Source of the DNA: Bacteroidales bacterium
GTDB taxonomy: Bacteria > Bacteroidota > Bacteroidia > Bacteroidales > PUMT01
Assembly: GCA_007134675.1 (NCBI GenBank)
Contig: SLKJ01000063.1
Span: 1-47,975 of the forward strand
Direction: 5' to 3'
DNA length: 47,975 nt
How positions within the stretch are numbered: position 1 is the stretch's first letter; each line of letters starts with the position of its first letter. Positions 9,247 through 18,788 of this stretch are shown here, one piece after another. Under the pieces are notes generated by a model. It had not been told where the DNA came from and did no database searches. It saw only the letters and a list, made by a program, of their open reading frames with translations. The position numbers and the translations under genes were made by a program.

Positions 9247-12200
9247 ATGAGCCAGCAGATCCTGAGAGCTTTGATGCAGTTGTTCGCTATCATAGCGCGT
9301 CCCGAAAGCAACAAGAAAGACAGAAGATCTGTGGTAGAAGCATTTCTAAAAAGACAGCTTAATCTGGAACTTGTAAATGAATATCTTGAAATCTTCGATA
9401 ACCATTACAGTATTCAGCAGGAAAAGCAAAGTGAGGATGCAAAAAGAAAAAAGCGAACATCCAGTAATTCGGTACGCGTGCTGGTTATATGTACCAGGAT
9501 CAACGAAGAACTCAACCAGCGTCAAAAGATCATTGTTTTATTAAACCTTCTTGAATTTGTCAAAATAGACAATGAGGAAATTACATCCCAGGAGTTTGAT
9601 TTTATTACCACGGTTGCGGAAACTTTCAACATATCCTCCGGAGAATACAGGAACATGCGGGATTTTATCCTGTTTAATTTCGATAATATTCCTGATTCTG
9701 GTAACTTCATTATAGTAGATAACAATGCCGGATTTTCTCATAGTATTGTCAGACACATGTACAGGGAGGGGCTGGAGGGACAAATAAGGGTGCTGAGAAT
9801 TGAAGAGATAAACATGTACCTTATCCGCTATATCGGAAATAGTGAGATGTATCTGAACTCACAGCTTATGCAGAAGGATAAGGTTTATGTGTTTGACAGT
9901 GGAACCTCACTGCGAAATCCCAGGATAAAACCAATATACTTCAGTGATATTGTCACCACTTTCAGTCCCCACCTTACTGAAAGTAAAATAATTTTCAAAG
10001 CCAACAATATTGAATACCGATTCAAAGGCGGACACGTTGGTCTGCAGAGGTTATCCTTTACCGAACAGTCTGGCAGACTTATAGGTATTATGGGTTCCAG
10101 CGGATCAGGGAAATCCACACTTCTGAATGTTCTTAACGGGAGTCTTGATCCATATAAGGGAGAAGTGCTGGTTAATGACATTGATATACACAGCGAAAAG
10201 CAAGAAGTAGAGGGACTTATCGGTCATGTTTCCCAGGACGACCTTCTGATAGAAGAGCTTACCGTATACCAGAATCTCTATTACAATGCAAAGCTCTGTT
10301 TTGATCATTACACTGAGCAGGAGGTTACAAATACCGTCAATAACCTCCTCCAGCAGCTTGGTTTGTATGATATAAGAAACATACAGGTAGGGAATCCGCT
10401 CAATAAGAAAATCAGTGGAGGGCAGCGTAAACGCCTGAATATTGCTCTTGAGCTGATCAGGGAGCCTGCAATACTGTTTCTTGACGAGCCCACCTCCGGA
10501 CTCTCTTCGAGGGACTCTGAAAACATTATGGATCTGCTTAAAGAGTTATCGCTTAAGGGTAAACTGATTTTTGTAGTAATCCATCAGCCATCTTCTGAAA
10601 TTTTTAAGATGTTTGACAAGCTGCTGATTCTGGACACAGGGGGGTTCCTTATATACAACGGAGATCCCGTAGATGCAATTATTTACTTCAAATCTCATGT
10701 TCAGCATGCCAACTGGAGTGCAAGCGAATGTCACGAATGCGGGAATGTGAAACCTGAACAGCTTTTTAATATCATTGAAACCAATGTACTGGACGAATTT
10801 GGAAAACAGACCCATTCAAGAAAGATATCACCCTGGGAATGGGCATATTACCAATTGCAGCATAGTTTTAAGAATGAGAACAATCCCCCTGTTCATATCG
10901 GATTACCTGAAATATCCTTCAGTATCCCAAGCCGTTTCAGGCAATTTCTTGTATTTGTAAAAAGGGATGTGCTGGCCAAGCTTTCCAATCAGCAATATCT
11001 TATAATTAATTTTCTTGAAGCACCCTTACTGGCTTTTCTCCTGTCGTACATTATAAAGTACACCGACATAAACACTTCACCAACTGCAAATTATACCTTT
11101 TCAGGCAATCTCAATCTTCCTGTTTATCTGTTCATGTCAGTTATAGTCGCCATATTCATTGGCCTTACCGTAAGCGCTGAAGAGATAATAAAGGATAGAA
11201 AAATACTGAAACGTGAGGCTTTTTTGAATCTCAGCTGGTCCGGCTACCTTTTCTCGAAAATTCTGGTATTGTTTATAATCTCTGCAATACAGGCATTTCT
11301 CTTCGTAATGGTGGGTAATACTATAACAGAAATAAAGGGAATGTATTTTCAGTACTGGATTGTACTTTTCAGTGCATGGTGCTTTTCAAACGTACTGGGA
11401 CTTATCATATCCGATAGTTTTAAAACTGCTGTAACCATTTATATACTGATCCCTTTCCTGGTAATACCCCAACTTATCCTGAGCGGGATAATAGTAAAAT
11501 TTGAAGAACTGAATCCCTCTATTTCCTCACCTGGAAGGATACCGTTTTATGGAGAAATTATCACTGCAAGATGGGCCTATGAAGCCCTTGCAGTTAATCA
11601 ATTCATGAACAACACCTACGAAAAGGAATTCTACCCCTACAACAAAGCTATGAGTCAGGCTGAATTCATGAATAACTTCTGGATTCGAAATCTGCAGAAC
11701 AGGCTGGATTATATCAGGCGGAATTTTGAAAACCCCCAAAGCAGGGATATAATCGAGAGTCATTTAAGGCTGATTATTAACGAACTAAGAAAAGAGCAGA
11801 ACAGAAACCGGCAGGTTGAAGCGGAAATTGATTTTTCCGGCATAACACCCTCAGAATTCAATACAGAAATAATTGACATAGCAGACGGGTATCTTGCAAA
11901 AATAAATCGATTTTATATACATCTTTATAACAGTGCCAGCAGTGAAAGAGACAAAATAATAACCGGTTATCATCAAACAGATGAAGGCAGGCAGAGATTT
12001 ATTGAAAAAAGAAACACTTATCATAACTCGGCATTAAGCGATCTGGTAAGAAATTCAAGGGAAGTAACACGCATTGTCGAATATGATGACAGGCTGTTTC
12101 AAAGGGTTGATCCGATCTACCGGTCACCTGAGGGCCGATTCATTAAGGCTCATTTTTATGCACCTGAAAAACAAATCTTCGGGAATACCATCAATACTTT

Positions 12201-12336
12201 CTGGATAAACATCATAGTAATTTGGTTAATGACAATAATTTTATTCGCTATTTTATATTTCAGGCTTCTTAAGAGGAGTCTGGAAAAAATTGAGGAGACT
12301 TTCGGTTTAATAAGAACAAAACTGACCGGCCAATAA
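9247..12336 (+). CDS. TerB-like domain fused to an ABCG-type transporter half with large extracytoplasmic loop
   Basis: The 1029-aa protein begins with a helical TerB/tellurite-resistance-like domain (about 1-145; acidic EEITSQEFDFI type helices). An uncharacterised linker domain follows (about 150-250). The ABC ATPase has Walker A GSSGSGKST near 283, signature ISGGQRKR near 389, Walker B ILFLDEP and H-loop VIHQPSS near 443. The C-terminal half is an ABC2/ABCG-like membrane domain starting near residue 585. Between the penultimate and last membrane spans is a roughly 200-residue hydrophilic, helix-rich loop (about 776-975) predicted outside the membrane. The ATPase-before-membrane order is that of ABCG exporters. 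The substrate is unknown and no accessory protein is adjacent. ATG start at 9247. Confidence 0.85.
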   Translation: MSQQILRALMQLFAIIARPESNKKDRRSVVEAFLKRQLNLELVNEYLEIFDNHYSIQQEKQSEDAKRKKRTSSNSVRVLVICTRINEELNQRQKIIVLLNLLEFVKIDNEEITSQEFDFITTVAETFNISSGEYRNMRDFILFNFDNIPDSGNFIIVDNNAGFSHSIVRHMYREGLEGQIRVLRIEEINMYLIRYIGNSEMYLNSQLMQKDKVYVFDSGTSLRNPRIKPIYFSDIVTTFSPHLTESKIIFKANNIEYRFKGGHVGLQRLSFTEQSGRLIGIMGSSGSGKSTLLNVLNGSLDPYKGEVLVNDIDIHSEKQEVEGLIGHVSQDDLLIEELTVYQNLYYNAKLCFDHYTEQEVTNTVNNLLQQLGLYDIRNIQVGNPLNKKISGGQRKRLNIALELIREPAILFLDEPTSGLSSRDSENIMDLLKELSLKGKLIFVVIHQPSSEIFKMFDKLLILDTGGFLIYNGDPVDAIIYFKSHVQHANWSASECHECGNVKPEQLFNIIETNVLDEFGKQTHSRKISPWEWAYYQLQHSFKNENNPPVHIGLPEISFSIPSRFRQFLVFVKRDVLAKLSNQQYLIINFLEAPLLAFLLSYIIKYTDINTSPTANYTFSGNLNLPVYLFMSVIVAIFIGLTVSAEEIIKDRKILKREAFLNLSWSGYLFSKILVLFIISAIQAFLFVMVGNTITEIKGMYFQYWIVLFSAWCFSNVLGLIISDSFKTAVTIYILIPFLVIPQLILSGIIVKFEELNPSISSPGRIPFYGEIITARWAYEALAVNQFMNNTYEKEFYPYNKAMSQAEFMNNFWIRNLQNRLDYIRRNFENPQSRDIIESHLRLIINELRKEQNRNRQVEAEIDFSGITPSEFNTEIIDIADGYLAKINRFYIHLYNSASSERDKIITGYHQTDEGRQRFIEKRNTYHNSALSDLVRNSREVTRIVEYDDRLFQRVDPIYRSPEGRFIKAHFYAPEKQIFGNTINTFWINIIVIWLMTIILFAILYFRLLKRSLEKIEETFGLIRTKLTGQ

Positions 12337-12345
12337 CCTTTACAG

Positions 12346-12372
12346 AAAAAAAAACCGGTCCCAAAGGACCGG
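12346..12372 (-). terminator. Intrinsic terminator for the siaB-siaC transcript
   Basis: Perfect 7-bp GC-rich stem CCGGTCC (12355-12361) / GGACCGG (12366-12372) with a 4-base loop. On the minus strand the stem is followed by nine T residues (complement of 12346-12354), about 30 bp past the siaC stop. A second A tract on the other flank means the hairpin lacks a U tail for plus-strand transcription. Confidence 0.85.
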
Positions 12373-12402
12373 AAAAAAAATATTAAAAATCCGTGTAAGC
12401 CT

Positions 12403-12783
12403 TCAATCTTCCACCTCTATCATTTTGAAAGGAATACGGATAATAGATTCATAGTCCTCACCCGCCTCAAGCATATCTTCATCATCTTCTTCATAATACC
12501 AGTTTACAACAACATCATTTTTAGCCTTGTGTATCAATTCCAGTTTCTTAAAAACATCAAGAATACATTTTGATGAACTGGTGTTAAAATATTCGAGATG
12601 GATATTTACAACTGTTTGGGAGACCGGATCTGTGGAATATTTATCAAGCCAGTCAACAAGCGGTTTATAAAACTCAATTGAATTTTCCGGGATAGACCTT
12701 CCTTTTATCTCTAGAATTCCGGTTGCAGCATCAAATTTAACAGAGGGAGTTTTCGGTGTGCCTTCAATTATTACGGATTCCAT
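12403..12783 (-). CDS. siaC: SiaC-family (DUF1987) partner-switch protein
   Basis: This 126-aa protein has a STAS-like fold. In Pseudomonas aeruginosa, SiaC is phosphorylated by SiaB and dephosphorylated by the PP2C enzyme SiaA, and the unphosphorylated form activates the diguanylate cyclase SiaD. The conserved phosphosite block LEYFNTSSSKCILD is present, with Thr68 at the position known as the phosphothreonine in the Pseudomonas protein. The N terminus (IIEGTPKTPSVKFD) and the central KPLVDWLDKY are also family-typical. It begins 23 bases after siaB, forming a two-gene operon closed by an intrinsic terminator. No SiaA or SiaD homologue is in the window, so the output target here is unknown. 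Confidence 0.9.
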   Translation of the reverse strand: MESVIIEGTPKTPSVKFDAATGILEIKGRSIPENSIEFYKPLVDWLDKYSTDPVSQTVVNIHLEYFNTSSSKCILDVFKKLELIHKAKNDVVVNWYYEEDDEDMLEAGEDYESIIRIPFKMIEVED

Positions 12784-12806
12784 TCTTGCTTTTAATTTAA
12801 AAAATG

Positions 12807-13367
12807 CTAATTGCTTGGTTCAGATACAAATACATTCAAGTTAAAAAAATCAAACTCCTTGTTGTAATTAAGGAAAGAATACTCCATCCTGTTTCCTGTC
12901 TTTTTTGCAATATCAATCAAGCCGAGTCCGCCACCACCCTTGGAAGATAATTTCTGATGATTAAGAACGAATTTATACATATCCTTTAGCTCATCCCTGG
13001 TAAGAGAATTAATCTTATCAATCTTATCCTTTAGTTGCTTTACCTTGCCCTTGCGAACAAAATTTCCGGTAGATATCCTGTATAGATCACCTTCCCTTGA
13101 AACTACAAGAACACCAAACCGGGCATCAAATTCATCCTTGATCTGACCGGGAAGCTCATCAATATGGTGAAACAGGTTCTGGAGACTTTCAACCAGAACA
13201 TTATATATTTTTTTCTTGACTGCGGAGACAGTATTTATATCATCAAGCTTAGATTCAATTACTTCAAGAACGTTTGTAATCAGGTCAGGAGTAATGCTAC
13301 CCTTATATGCGAGGAGTACATCGCCTTCGTTCATTTTTCTGAAACTATCCTGTAAATTAAAACTCAT
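12807..13367 (-). CDS. siaB: SiaB-family protein kinase (DUF6272)
   Basis: The 186-aa cytoplasmic protein is a GHKL-type kinase that in characterised systems phosphorylates SiaC on Thr68. An N-box-like helix YNVLVESLQNLFHH (about 55-68) and a glycine-rich ATP lid KGGGGLGLIDIAKK (about 143-156) are visible. It is the first gene of the siaB-siaC operon, with a TATATTTG promoter box 50 bp upstream. Length is typical. Compared with RsbW/SpoIIAB the ATP-binding motifs are divergent, as expected for SiaB. The pair alone would need a phosphatase and an effector encoded elsewhere. Confidence 0.86.
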   Translation of the reverse strand: MSFNLQDSFRKMNEGDVLLAYKGSITPDLITNVLEVIESKLDDINTVSAVKKKIYNVLVESLQNLFHHIDELPGQIKDEFDARFGVLVVSREGDLYRISTGNFVRKGKVKQLKDKIDKINSLTRDELKDMYKFVLNHQKLSSKGGGGLGLIDIAKKTGNRMEYSFLNYNKEFDFFNLNVFVSEPSN

Positions 13368-13416
13368 AAAAGGCTTTTGCTTTGATAAACATCACCTGAC
13401 CGGCAAATATTTCGAA

Positions 13417-13424
13417 CAAATATA
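13417..13424 (-). promoter_or_regulatory. Candidate -7 promoter box (TATATTTG) for siaB-siaC
   Basis: The minus strand reads TATATTTG (consensus TAnnTTTG) 50 bp before the siaB ATG. A TTTTG lies 21 bp further upstream (13446-13450), close to the expected -33 spacing. It is the best-formed promoter candidate in the window. Confidence 0.6.
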
Positions 13425-13521
13425 ATAAAACTACAATTTTAAACACAAAAATTACAAAATTTAAAAATATATATTTATTCTTAATAACCAACATATATTT
13501 TTATTTCTATAATTCAACAAG

Positions 13522-14721
13522 TTACAAAAGCTGCCTGTTTTGTTTTTTACTTCCTTTATATATGTTGTATCTGACAAACCTGCATTCAAGCGGTCCGTTA
13601 AAAAGCAATATCTTCCTGTCAGGTCTGAGTCCGGTAAATTTGAGCGCTTCCAGATTACTTGTAAGTATCCAGGCAGTAAAACCCTGATAATTTTTCTTCA
13701 GGCAGTCACCTAATTTAACATGAAAAGCTCTTAAGTTTTCCTGTTTTAATCTTCCCCCATAGGGAGGATTAGCAACCAGCACTCCACCTTTACCGGCAGG
13801 AATCATGTTTTCAAATGGGGAAATCTTAAAATCTATCTTCTTACCCAGAAATGCATTTTTCGCATTTGATCTGGCCATCTTAATCGAACGGGGGGATATA
13901 TCAGATCCTGTTATCTGAAAAAAAGCAGACGAATCAGGATAATCTTCATTATAAATACTTTCCATAAGCGTTCTGTCGAAATCGGTCCATTTTTCAAAAG
14001 CGAATTGTTTCCTGTATATCCCGGGAGGGATATTGTAGGCCATCATAGCTGCTTCTATTGGTATCGTACCTGATCCGCACATCGGGTCAATAAAGTCTGA
14101 TTTCCGGTCCCAGCCGGTAAGCATTATCATTCCGGCTGCCAGCACTTCATTCAAAGGGGCCGGACTTGCCCCGGACCTGTATCCCCTTTTATGCAATGAT
14201 TCGCCTGATGAATCAAGAAGCAGGGTACACCTGTCGTCAGATATATGAAGGTTTAACCTTATATCAGGATCGGCTGTATTCACATCAGGCCTTTTTCCCG
14301 TTTTTTTCAGAAACTGATCGGCTATGGCATCCTTGACTTTAAGTGATATATATCCGGAATGATTGAAATAGGGAGAGTTTAAAACACCATCAATTGCAAA
14401 AGTCATATTTTTACGGATTAGCGCAGACCAGTCAAATTTAAGTGCACCAGTGTAAAGTTCATTATCATCTTTTGCCCTGAATTCATAAAATGGTATCAGT
14501 ATCCTGAGCGCGGTCCGTAATTGGAAATTAGCCCGGTACATCAACTCCTTATTACCGCTGAAATGTACCACTCTGGTACCTTTTCTGATCTTACTCCCGC
14601 CTATTGCTTCAATCTCACCGGCAAGCACATCCTCAAGCCCCCTGAAAGTTTTGGCAACCATGTCAAAGGTTCCGGAAGTAATCCCGGCATGATCTTTTGG
14701 GAATTGATTCCTGAAATTCAC
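13522..14721 (-). CDS. THUMP-domain class I RNA methyltransferase (RlmL/YpsC-like)
   Basis: This 399-aa protein has an N-terminal ferredoxin-like/THUMP RNA-binding region (FDMVAKTFRGLEDVLAGEI to about 160) followed by a UPF0020-type SAM methyltransferase. Motif I region FIDPMCGSGTIPIEAAM and the catalytic motif IV NPPYGGR, as in N2-guanine methyltransferases, are present. It probably modifies a guanosine in 23S rRNA (m2G2445-type) or another RNA. It resembles only the first half of the bifunctional E. coli RlmL. The start is a GTG overlapping the stop of the upstream kinase gene as GTGA; ATG 14661 would cut the conserved F-[DE]-MVAKT block, so the GTG is preferred. Third gene of the S41-protease operon. 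Confidence 0.87.
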   Translation of the reverse strand: MNFRNQFPKDHAGITSGTFDMVAKTFRGLEDVLAGEIEAIGGSKIRKGTRVVHFSGNKELMYRANFQLRTALRILIPFYEFRAKDDNELYTGALKFDWSALIRKNMTFAIDGVLNSPYFNHSGYISLKVKDAIADQFLKKTGKRPDVNTADPDIRLNLHISDDRCTLLLDSSGESLHKRGYRSGASPAPLNEVLAAGMIMLTGWDRKSDFIDPMCGSGTIPIEAAMMAYNIPPGIYRKQFAFEKWTDFDRTLMESIYNEDYPDSSAFFQITGSDISPRSIKMARSNAKNAFLGKKIDFKISPFENMIPAGKGGVLVANPPYGGRLKQENLRAFHVKLGDCLKKNYQGFTAWILTSNLEALKFTGLRPDRKILLFNGPLECRFVRYNIYKGSKKQNRQLL

Positions 14722-15248
14722 AAGCTGTAATTAAAAAATGTCTTTACTGTATCAACAGCAGAATTAATTCGCTGCTCTCCTTTACCGGTTACCAGTTTCC
14801 AGGGAGCTCCGGTAATATTGATTTCAGTGATATACATTTCCATGAGCACCTCTCTCATTTCACCTCCATTCTCCCTTAACGGATCGGGTACCCATGGTAT
14901 GTCTGTATTGCATACCAGAAACAAGTCAGCCAGATTATTTAGAATTACCTCATCAATCCATCCGGGACAGCGACCATAAACCACTTTAAACCAGACCTTG
15001 GTTACTATAAGATCTGTATCGTAAAACAATATATCCTGTACCTTCCTCAGGTAATGTTTTTCCAGACGAACCTGCTCACTGGCAATATGCTCCACATCAT
15101 TATAGTTATAGTTTCTTTTAAGTCCGGATATGTACTCTCTTGCATATTCAGGTACCCACAGGGTATTGAAACATGAGGCAAGGCTATGTGCAAGGTGAGT
15201 TTTACCTGTTGATTCAGGCCCCGTGATCACCACTTTACGGACAGGCAT
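14718..15248 (-). CDS. NadR-like ribosylnicotinamide kinase / P-loop ATPase
   Basis: The 176-aa protein matches the C-terminal kinase domain of NadR, which phosphorylates nicotinamide riboside to NMN for NAD salvage. The P-loop GPESTGKTHLA lies at 10-20, followed by WVPEYAREYI near 32-41, a hallmark of the family. The lid region with DIPWVPDPLRENGG (about 114-127) also fits. The DNA-binding and adenylyltransferase domains of full NadR are absent. It begins 13 bases after the S41 protease gene and its stop overlaps the GTG of the methyltransferase gene, so all three are translationally linked. Confidence 0.8.
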   Translation of the reverse strand: MPVRKVVITGPESTGKTHLAHSLASCFNTLWVPEYAREYISGLKRNYNYNDVEHIASEQVRLEKHYLRKVQDILFYDTDLIVTKVWFKVVYGRCPGWIDEVILNNLADLFLVCNTDIPWVPDPLRENGGEMREVLMEMYITEINITGAPWKLVTGKGEQRINSAVDTVKTFFNYSL

Positions 15249-15261
15249 TTATTATCAACTA

Positions 15262-16875
15262 TTAATTATGGGCGGTTTGAGAATTCCGCTTTATAATGGA
15301 TTGGTAGGCACGTCGGTCACTTATTATTTCCATAGCCTTATTAAAATCCCTGTCCCGTGAATTTGTCAGTTGATAATATTCGCTCAAACCCCATAAATCC
15401 CTTGCGATCAAAGCTTTTATCTGACTAGATATCAGACCGTAAGAAATTTCCAACTCATTTTCCGCGGGTTCAACACCCTCCCTTTTTCCATATTCCACCA
15501 GAGACGATATTATTATTTCCTGAACATCAAAATTGTTTTTGTAGCTGCTGAAATCGGGATAATCAATCCGGAGCTGATCCCTGTTAAGATCAACATAGCT
15601 TAAAACAAAGCGGTTAAAGATTCCAAGGCGGACAAGCCTGTTATAATATAAAGTAATAGAAGTAGTATCAACCGGAACAAAAATATCCGGCATTATACCT
15701 CCACCTCCATAGACAGGTCTGCTATTGATTTTAGTGTAAAACTTAAGGGAATCGGGGAGCGGTATGCTGTCACGATAAAAGAATTCGCCATTGCTATACC
15801 TCCTTAGGGCATCCATACCATACTCGTCCACACCCTGGTCATAGGGCTTCTGAATCAGTCTGCCGGTAGGAGTGTAATACCTGGCAACTGTCAGTCTGAT
15901 CATAGAGCCATCCGGCAGGTTAACCGGACGCTGAACCAGTCCCTTTCCAAAAGACCTTCTTCCTACTATCACTCCCCTGTCCCAGTCCTGAACAGCACCT
16001 GCAACTATTTCACTTGCAGAAGCCGACCCTTCATTAAGTAATATTACAAGTCTCCCATCAGTGAACTCTCCAGCTCTGGTAGAAAGGTAATCCATTTTCG
16101 AAATATTCAGCCCCTCAGTATATACAATCATCTTATCCTGATCCAGAAAATGATCTGCAAGGGTGATGGATTCCTGAAGATATCCACCGCCATTGTACCT
16201 TAAATCAAGAATAAGATTTTGCATTCTCTGTTCCTTCAGGTTGTCCAGCGCTTCTTCAAACTCCCTGACAGTAGTAAAAGAAAACCTGTTCAGGCGGATA
16301 TAACCGGTCTCATCATTCACCATATAAGCAGCATCAAGACTATAGATGGGTATCTTATCCCTTGTAATGGTAAAATCGATCAAAGAGGGTTCATTGCGGC
16401 GCTTTATAGTAACCGTGACACGAGTCCCTTTCTCTCCCATAAGTTTCTCTCTCACCTGGTTATTTGTGATACCTATGCCGGCAACATCCTCCGAATCAAT
16501 TTTAACAATCCTGTCGCCGGCAAGTATTCCCACCTTCTCAGATGGACCTCCTGAAATAGGAGAAATAATAAAAATTGTATCATCCAGAAGATTGAACTGA
16601 ACACCAATACCTTCAAAATTTCCCTGAAGAGGTTCGTTCATTGCCCTTACCTCATCTTTGGTAATATATACTGAGTGGGGATCCAGCTTTTTAAGCATTT
16701 CCACAATAGCATACTCTACAAGTCTATCCTCGTTCACTGAATCAACATAAAAACTGGATATTGACCCAAGGGCTTTACTGAATTTAAATACCTGTTCATT
16801 AAAAATCTGGGAATGGATATTGTGAAAAGAAAAAACAAGAATTAAAAACCCTAAAATATACCTTATTTGTCTCAT
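15262..16875 (-). CDS. S41-family C-terminal processing peptidase (CtpA/Prc-like)
   Basis: A 537-aa exported serine protease with an N-terminal signal segment (about 1-22, FLILVFSFHNIHSQ). A PDZ domain follows at about 85-165, then the S41 core. The catalytic motif NEGSASASEI gives Ser286, and the general-base Lys309 lies in RRSFGKGLVQ. LDLRYNGGGYL (223-233) is the typical oxyanion/substrate strand. A roughly 200-residue C-terminal extension follows the core, common in Bacteroidota homologues. It should act in the periplasm on protein C termini. It is first in an operon with the NadR-like kinase and THUMP methyltransferase genes. A TATCTTTG box lies about 158 bp upstream. Confidence 0.93.
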   Translation of the reverse strand: MRQIRYILGFLILVFSFHNIHSQIFNEQVFKFSKALGSISSFYVDSVNEDRLVEYAIVEMLKKLDPHSVYITKDEVRAMNEPLQGNFEGIGVQFNLLDDTIFIISPISGGPSEKVGILAGDRIVKIDSEDVAGIGITNNQVREKLMGEKGTRVTVTIKRRNEPSLIDFTITRDKIPIYSLDAAYMVNDETGYIRLNRFSFTTVREFEEALDNLKEQRMQNLILDLRYNGGGYLQESITLADHFLDQDKMIVYTEGLNISKMDYLSTRAGEFTDGRLVILLNEGSASASEIVAGAVQDWDRGVIVGRRSFGKGLVQRPVNLPDGSMIRLTVARYYTPTGRLIQKPYDQGVDEYGMDALRRYSNGEFFYRDSIPLPDSLKFYTKINSRPVYGGGGIMPDIFVPVDTTSITLYYNRLVRLGIFNRFVLSYVDLNRDQLRIDYPDFSSYKNNFDVQEIIISSLVEYGKREGVEPAENELEISYGLISSQIKALIARDLWGLSEYYQLTNSRDRDFNKAMEIISDRRAYQSIIKRNSQTAHN

Positions 16876-17032
16876 TTTAATAATTTTACTTACACATATT
16901 ACATTTGGCTGATTGTAAAATGCCCCTGATTAATTATTAACGACCTGACAGGCTTTTTTGTTGAGGGCAGTCTTTCTTTTAACAATTGTTATGATTATGC
17001 AGCATTGCTCCGGAATGTAACTGAGAGGTATG

Positions 17033-17040
17033 CAAAGATA
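17033..17040 (-). promoter_or_regulatory. Candidate -7 promoter box (TATCTTTG) for the S41 protease operon
   Basis: The minus strand reads TATCTTTG between the guaA stop and the protease ATG. No matching -33 element is evident; the 191-bp gap is otherwise featureless. Confidence 0.4.
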
Positions 17041-17066
17041 GTTATTTTTAACCAAATGAAGAAATC

Positions 17067-18596
17067 CTATTCCCACTCAATGGTGGCAGGTGGTTTGGAA
17101 CTGATGTCATAAACCACCCTGTTAACTCCTTTTACCTTATTAATTATTTCACTTGATATCTTACTGAGAAATTCATAAGGCAGGTGAACCCAGTCCGCTG
17201 TCATACCATCTGTAGATGTCACAGCTCTCAAAGCAACTACGCTTTCATAGGTCCTTTCATCTCCCATTACGCCGACCGATTGGACCGGCAACAATATTGC
17301 CGCAGCCTGCCATACCTGGTCGTACAACCCGCTATCGACAAGACCGTTTATAAATATATTGTCAACCTCCTGCAAAACACCAACTCTTTCAGCCGTTATT
17401 TCTCCCAGAACCCTCACACCCAATCCGGGACCCGGAAAAGGATGGCGGTAAAGAAGAGACTTATCTATACCAAGTGTAGTACCCACTCTTCTTACCTCAT
17501 CTTTAAAAAGCAGCTTTAAAGGCTCTACGACCTTAAGGTTCATCCTCTCCGGAAGTCCACCTACATTGTGATGTGATTTAATGGTAGCCGCAGGCCCGTT
17601 TACAGAAACTGACTCAATAACATCAGGATAAATAGTACCCTGAGCCAGCCATCTGACATCCCTGAGCTCTTTGGCTTCATGTTCAAAAACCTCAATAAAA
17701 CAACGACCTATTATCTTCCTTTTCTGTTCAGGATCAACAACATCTTTAAGGGCGTCAAGAAATTTTTTGCGGGCATCAACACCTTTTACATTTAGTCCCA
17801 TGTGCTTATAGGACAGTAGAACTTTTGAAAACTCGTCCTTGCGGAGCAATCCGTTATCAACGAAAATACAGTTCAGGTTTTTTCCTATTGCCCGGTGAAG
17901 CAGAAAAGCAGTGACTGTTGAATCAACACCTCCTGACAGTCCCAGAATGACCTTATCCTGCTGCAGATCTTTTCTCAGCAACTCCAGGGTATCCTCAACG
18001 AATAACACTGGTGTCCAGTCCGCCCTGCATCCACAGATATCATCAACAAAGTTTTTAAGAATAAGCTTCCCCTCAGTAGTATGATAAACTTCAGGATGAA
18101 ACTGGAGACCGTAAATATCTTCACCTTCAACATTGTAAGCAGCAACCGGAACATCCGCTGTGCTTCCAATAATTCTGTAATTGGGGGGTAGTTTATCTAT
18201 AGTATCTCCGTGCGACATCCAAAGCTGGGAACCTTCAGAAACACCTGTAAATAATTTGGAATTAAGATCAAATGAGTCCAATTTTGCTCTACCATATTCT
18301 CTTGTAGTAGAGGAAGAAACATCCCCACCATCATTGAACGCCATAAACTGGGCCCCGTAGCATATACCCAGAACAGGCACCTTACCCCGGAACTGATCCA
18401 GCTGTGGAATTGGTGCCTTCGGATCCCTTACAGAATAGGGGCTGCCTGAAAGTATTACACCGCGGACCAATGGGTCAGTGAGATTGAATTTATCGTACGG
18501 GTATATTTCGCAATAAACATGCAGTTCACGCACTTTTCTGGCTATCAACTGAGTATACTGCGACCCAAAATCTATAACAACTATTTTATCGTGCAT
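17067..18596 (-). CDS. guaA: GMP synthase (glutamine-hydrolysing)
   Basis: The enzyme converts XMP to GMP using ATP and glutamine-derived ammonia. The glutaminase domain (about 1-190) shows [15 protein letters not shown], nucleophile Cys79 in LGICYGAQ and the His/Glu pair in [10 protein letters not shown]. The ATP pyrophosphatase domain has the P-loop [11 protein letters not shown], and the C-terminal dimerisation domain ends in KPPATIEWE, the classic GuaA terminus. The frame extends two codons upstream to a TTG, but the ATG at 18596 ([11 protein letters not shown]) is the natural start, giving 509 aa. It is monocistronic; no XMP-sensing leader or purine riboswitch is recognisable upstream. 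Confidence 0.97.
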   Translation of the reverse strand: MHDKIVVIDFGSQYTQLIARKVRELHVYCEIYPYDKFNLTDPLVRGVILSGSPYSVRDPKAPIPQLDQFRGKVPVLGICYGAQFMAFNDGGDVSSSTTREYGRAKLDSFDLNSKLFTGVSEGSQLWMSHGDTIDKLPPNYRIIGSTADVPVAAYNVEGEDIYGLQFHPEVYHTTEGKLILKNFVDDICGCRADWTPVLFVEDTLELLRKDLQQDKVILGLSGGVDSTVTAFLLHRAIGKNLNCIFVDNGLLRKDEFSKVLLSYKHMGLNVKGVDARKKFLDALKDVVDPEQKRKIIGRCFIEVFEHEAKELRDVRWLAQGTIYPDVIESVSVNGPAATIKSHHNVGGLPERMNLKVVEPLKLLFKDEVRRVGTTLGIDKSLLYRHPFPGPGLGVRVLGEITAERVGVLQEVDNIFINGLVDSGLYDQVWQAAAILLPVQSVGVMGDERTYESVVALRAVTSTDGMTADWVHLPYEFLSKISSEIINKVKGVNRVVYDISSKPPATIEWE

Positions 18597-18698
18597 CTTC
18601 AATATATATGTTTAGTATCTCCCGGAATTATATTTATCCGGCAGCTAAATTACATTATTTTTTAACATCACATTAGTCTGAAATAATTCAATTTGATT

Positions 18699-18706
18699 TA
18701 CCTTTG
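18699..18706 (+). promoter_or_regulatory. Candidate -7 promoter box (TACCTTTG) for the DUF1080-murK-murQ operon
   Basis: TACCTTTG matches TAnnTTTG 83 bp before the DUF1080 ATG. A weak TCTG lies 18 bp upstream in place of the -33 TTTG. Confidence 0.45.
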
Positions 18707-18788
18707 TCTGGAACTAAACAATGATCAGATTTAAAGAAATCCGCCAATTACCAGTTACATTAAGTAATAATCATAAAAATTCACAGAA

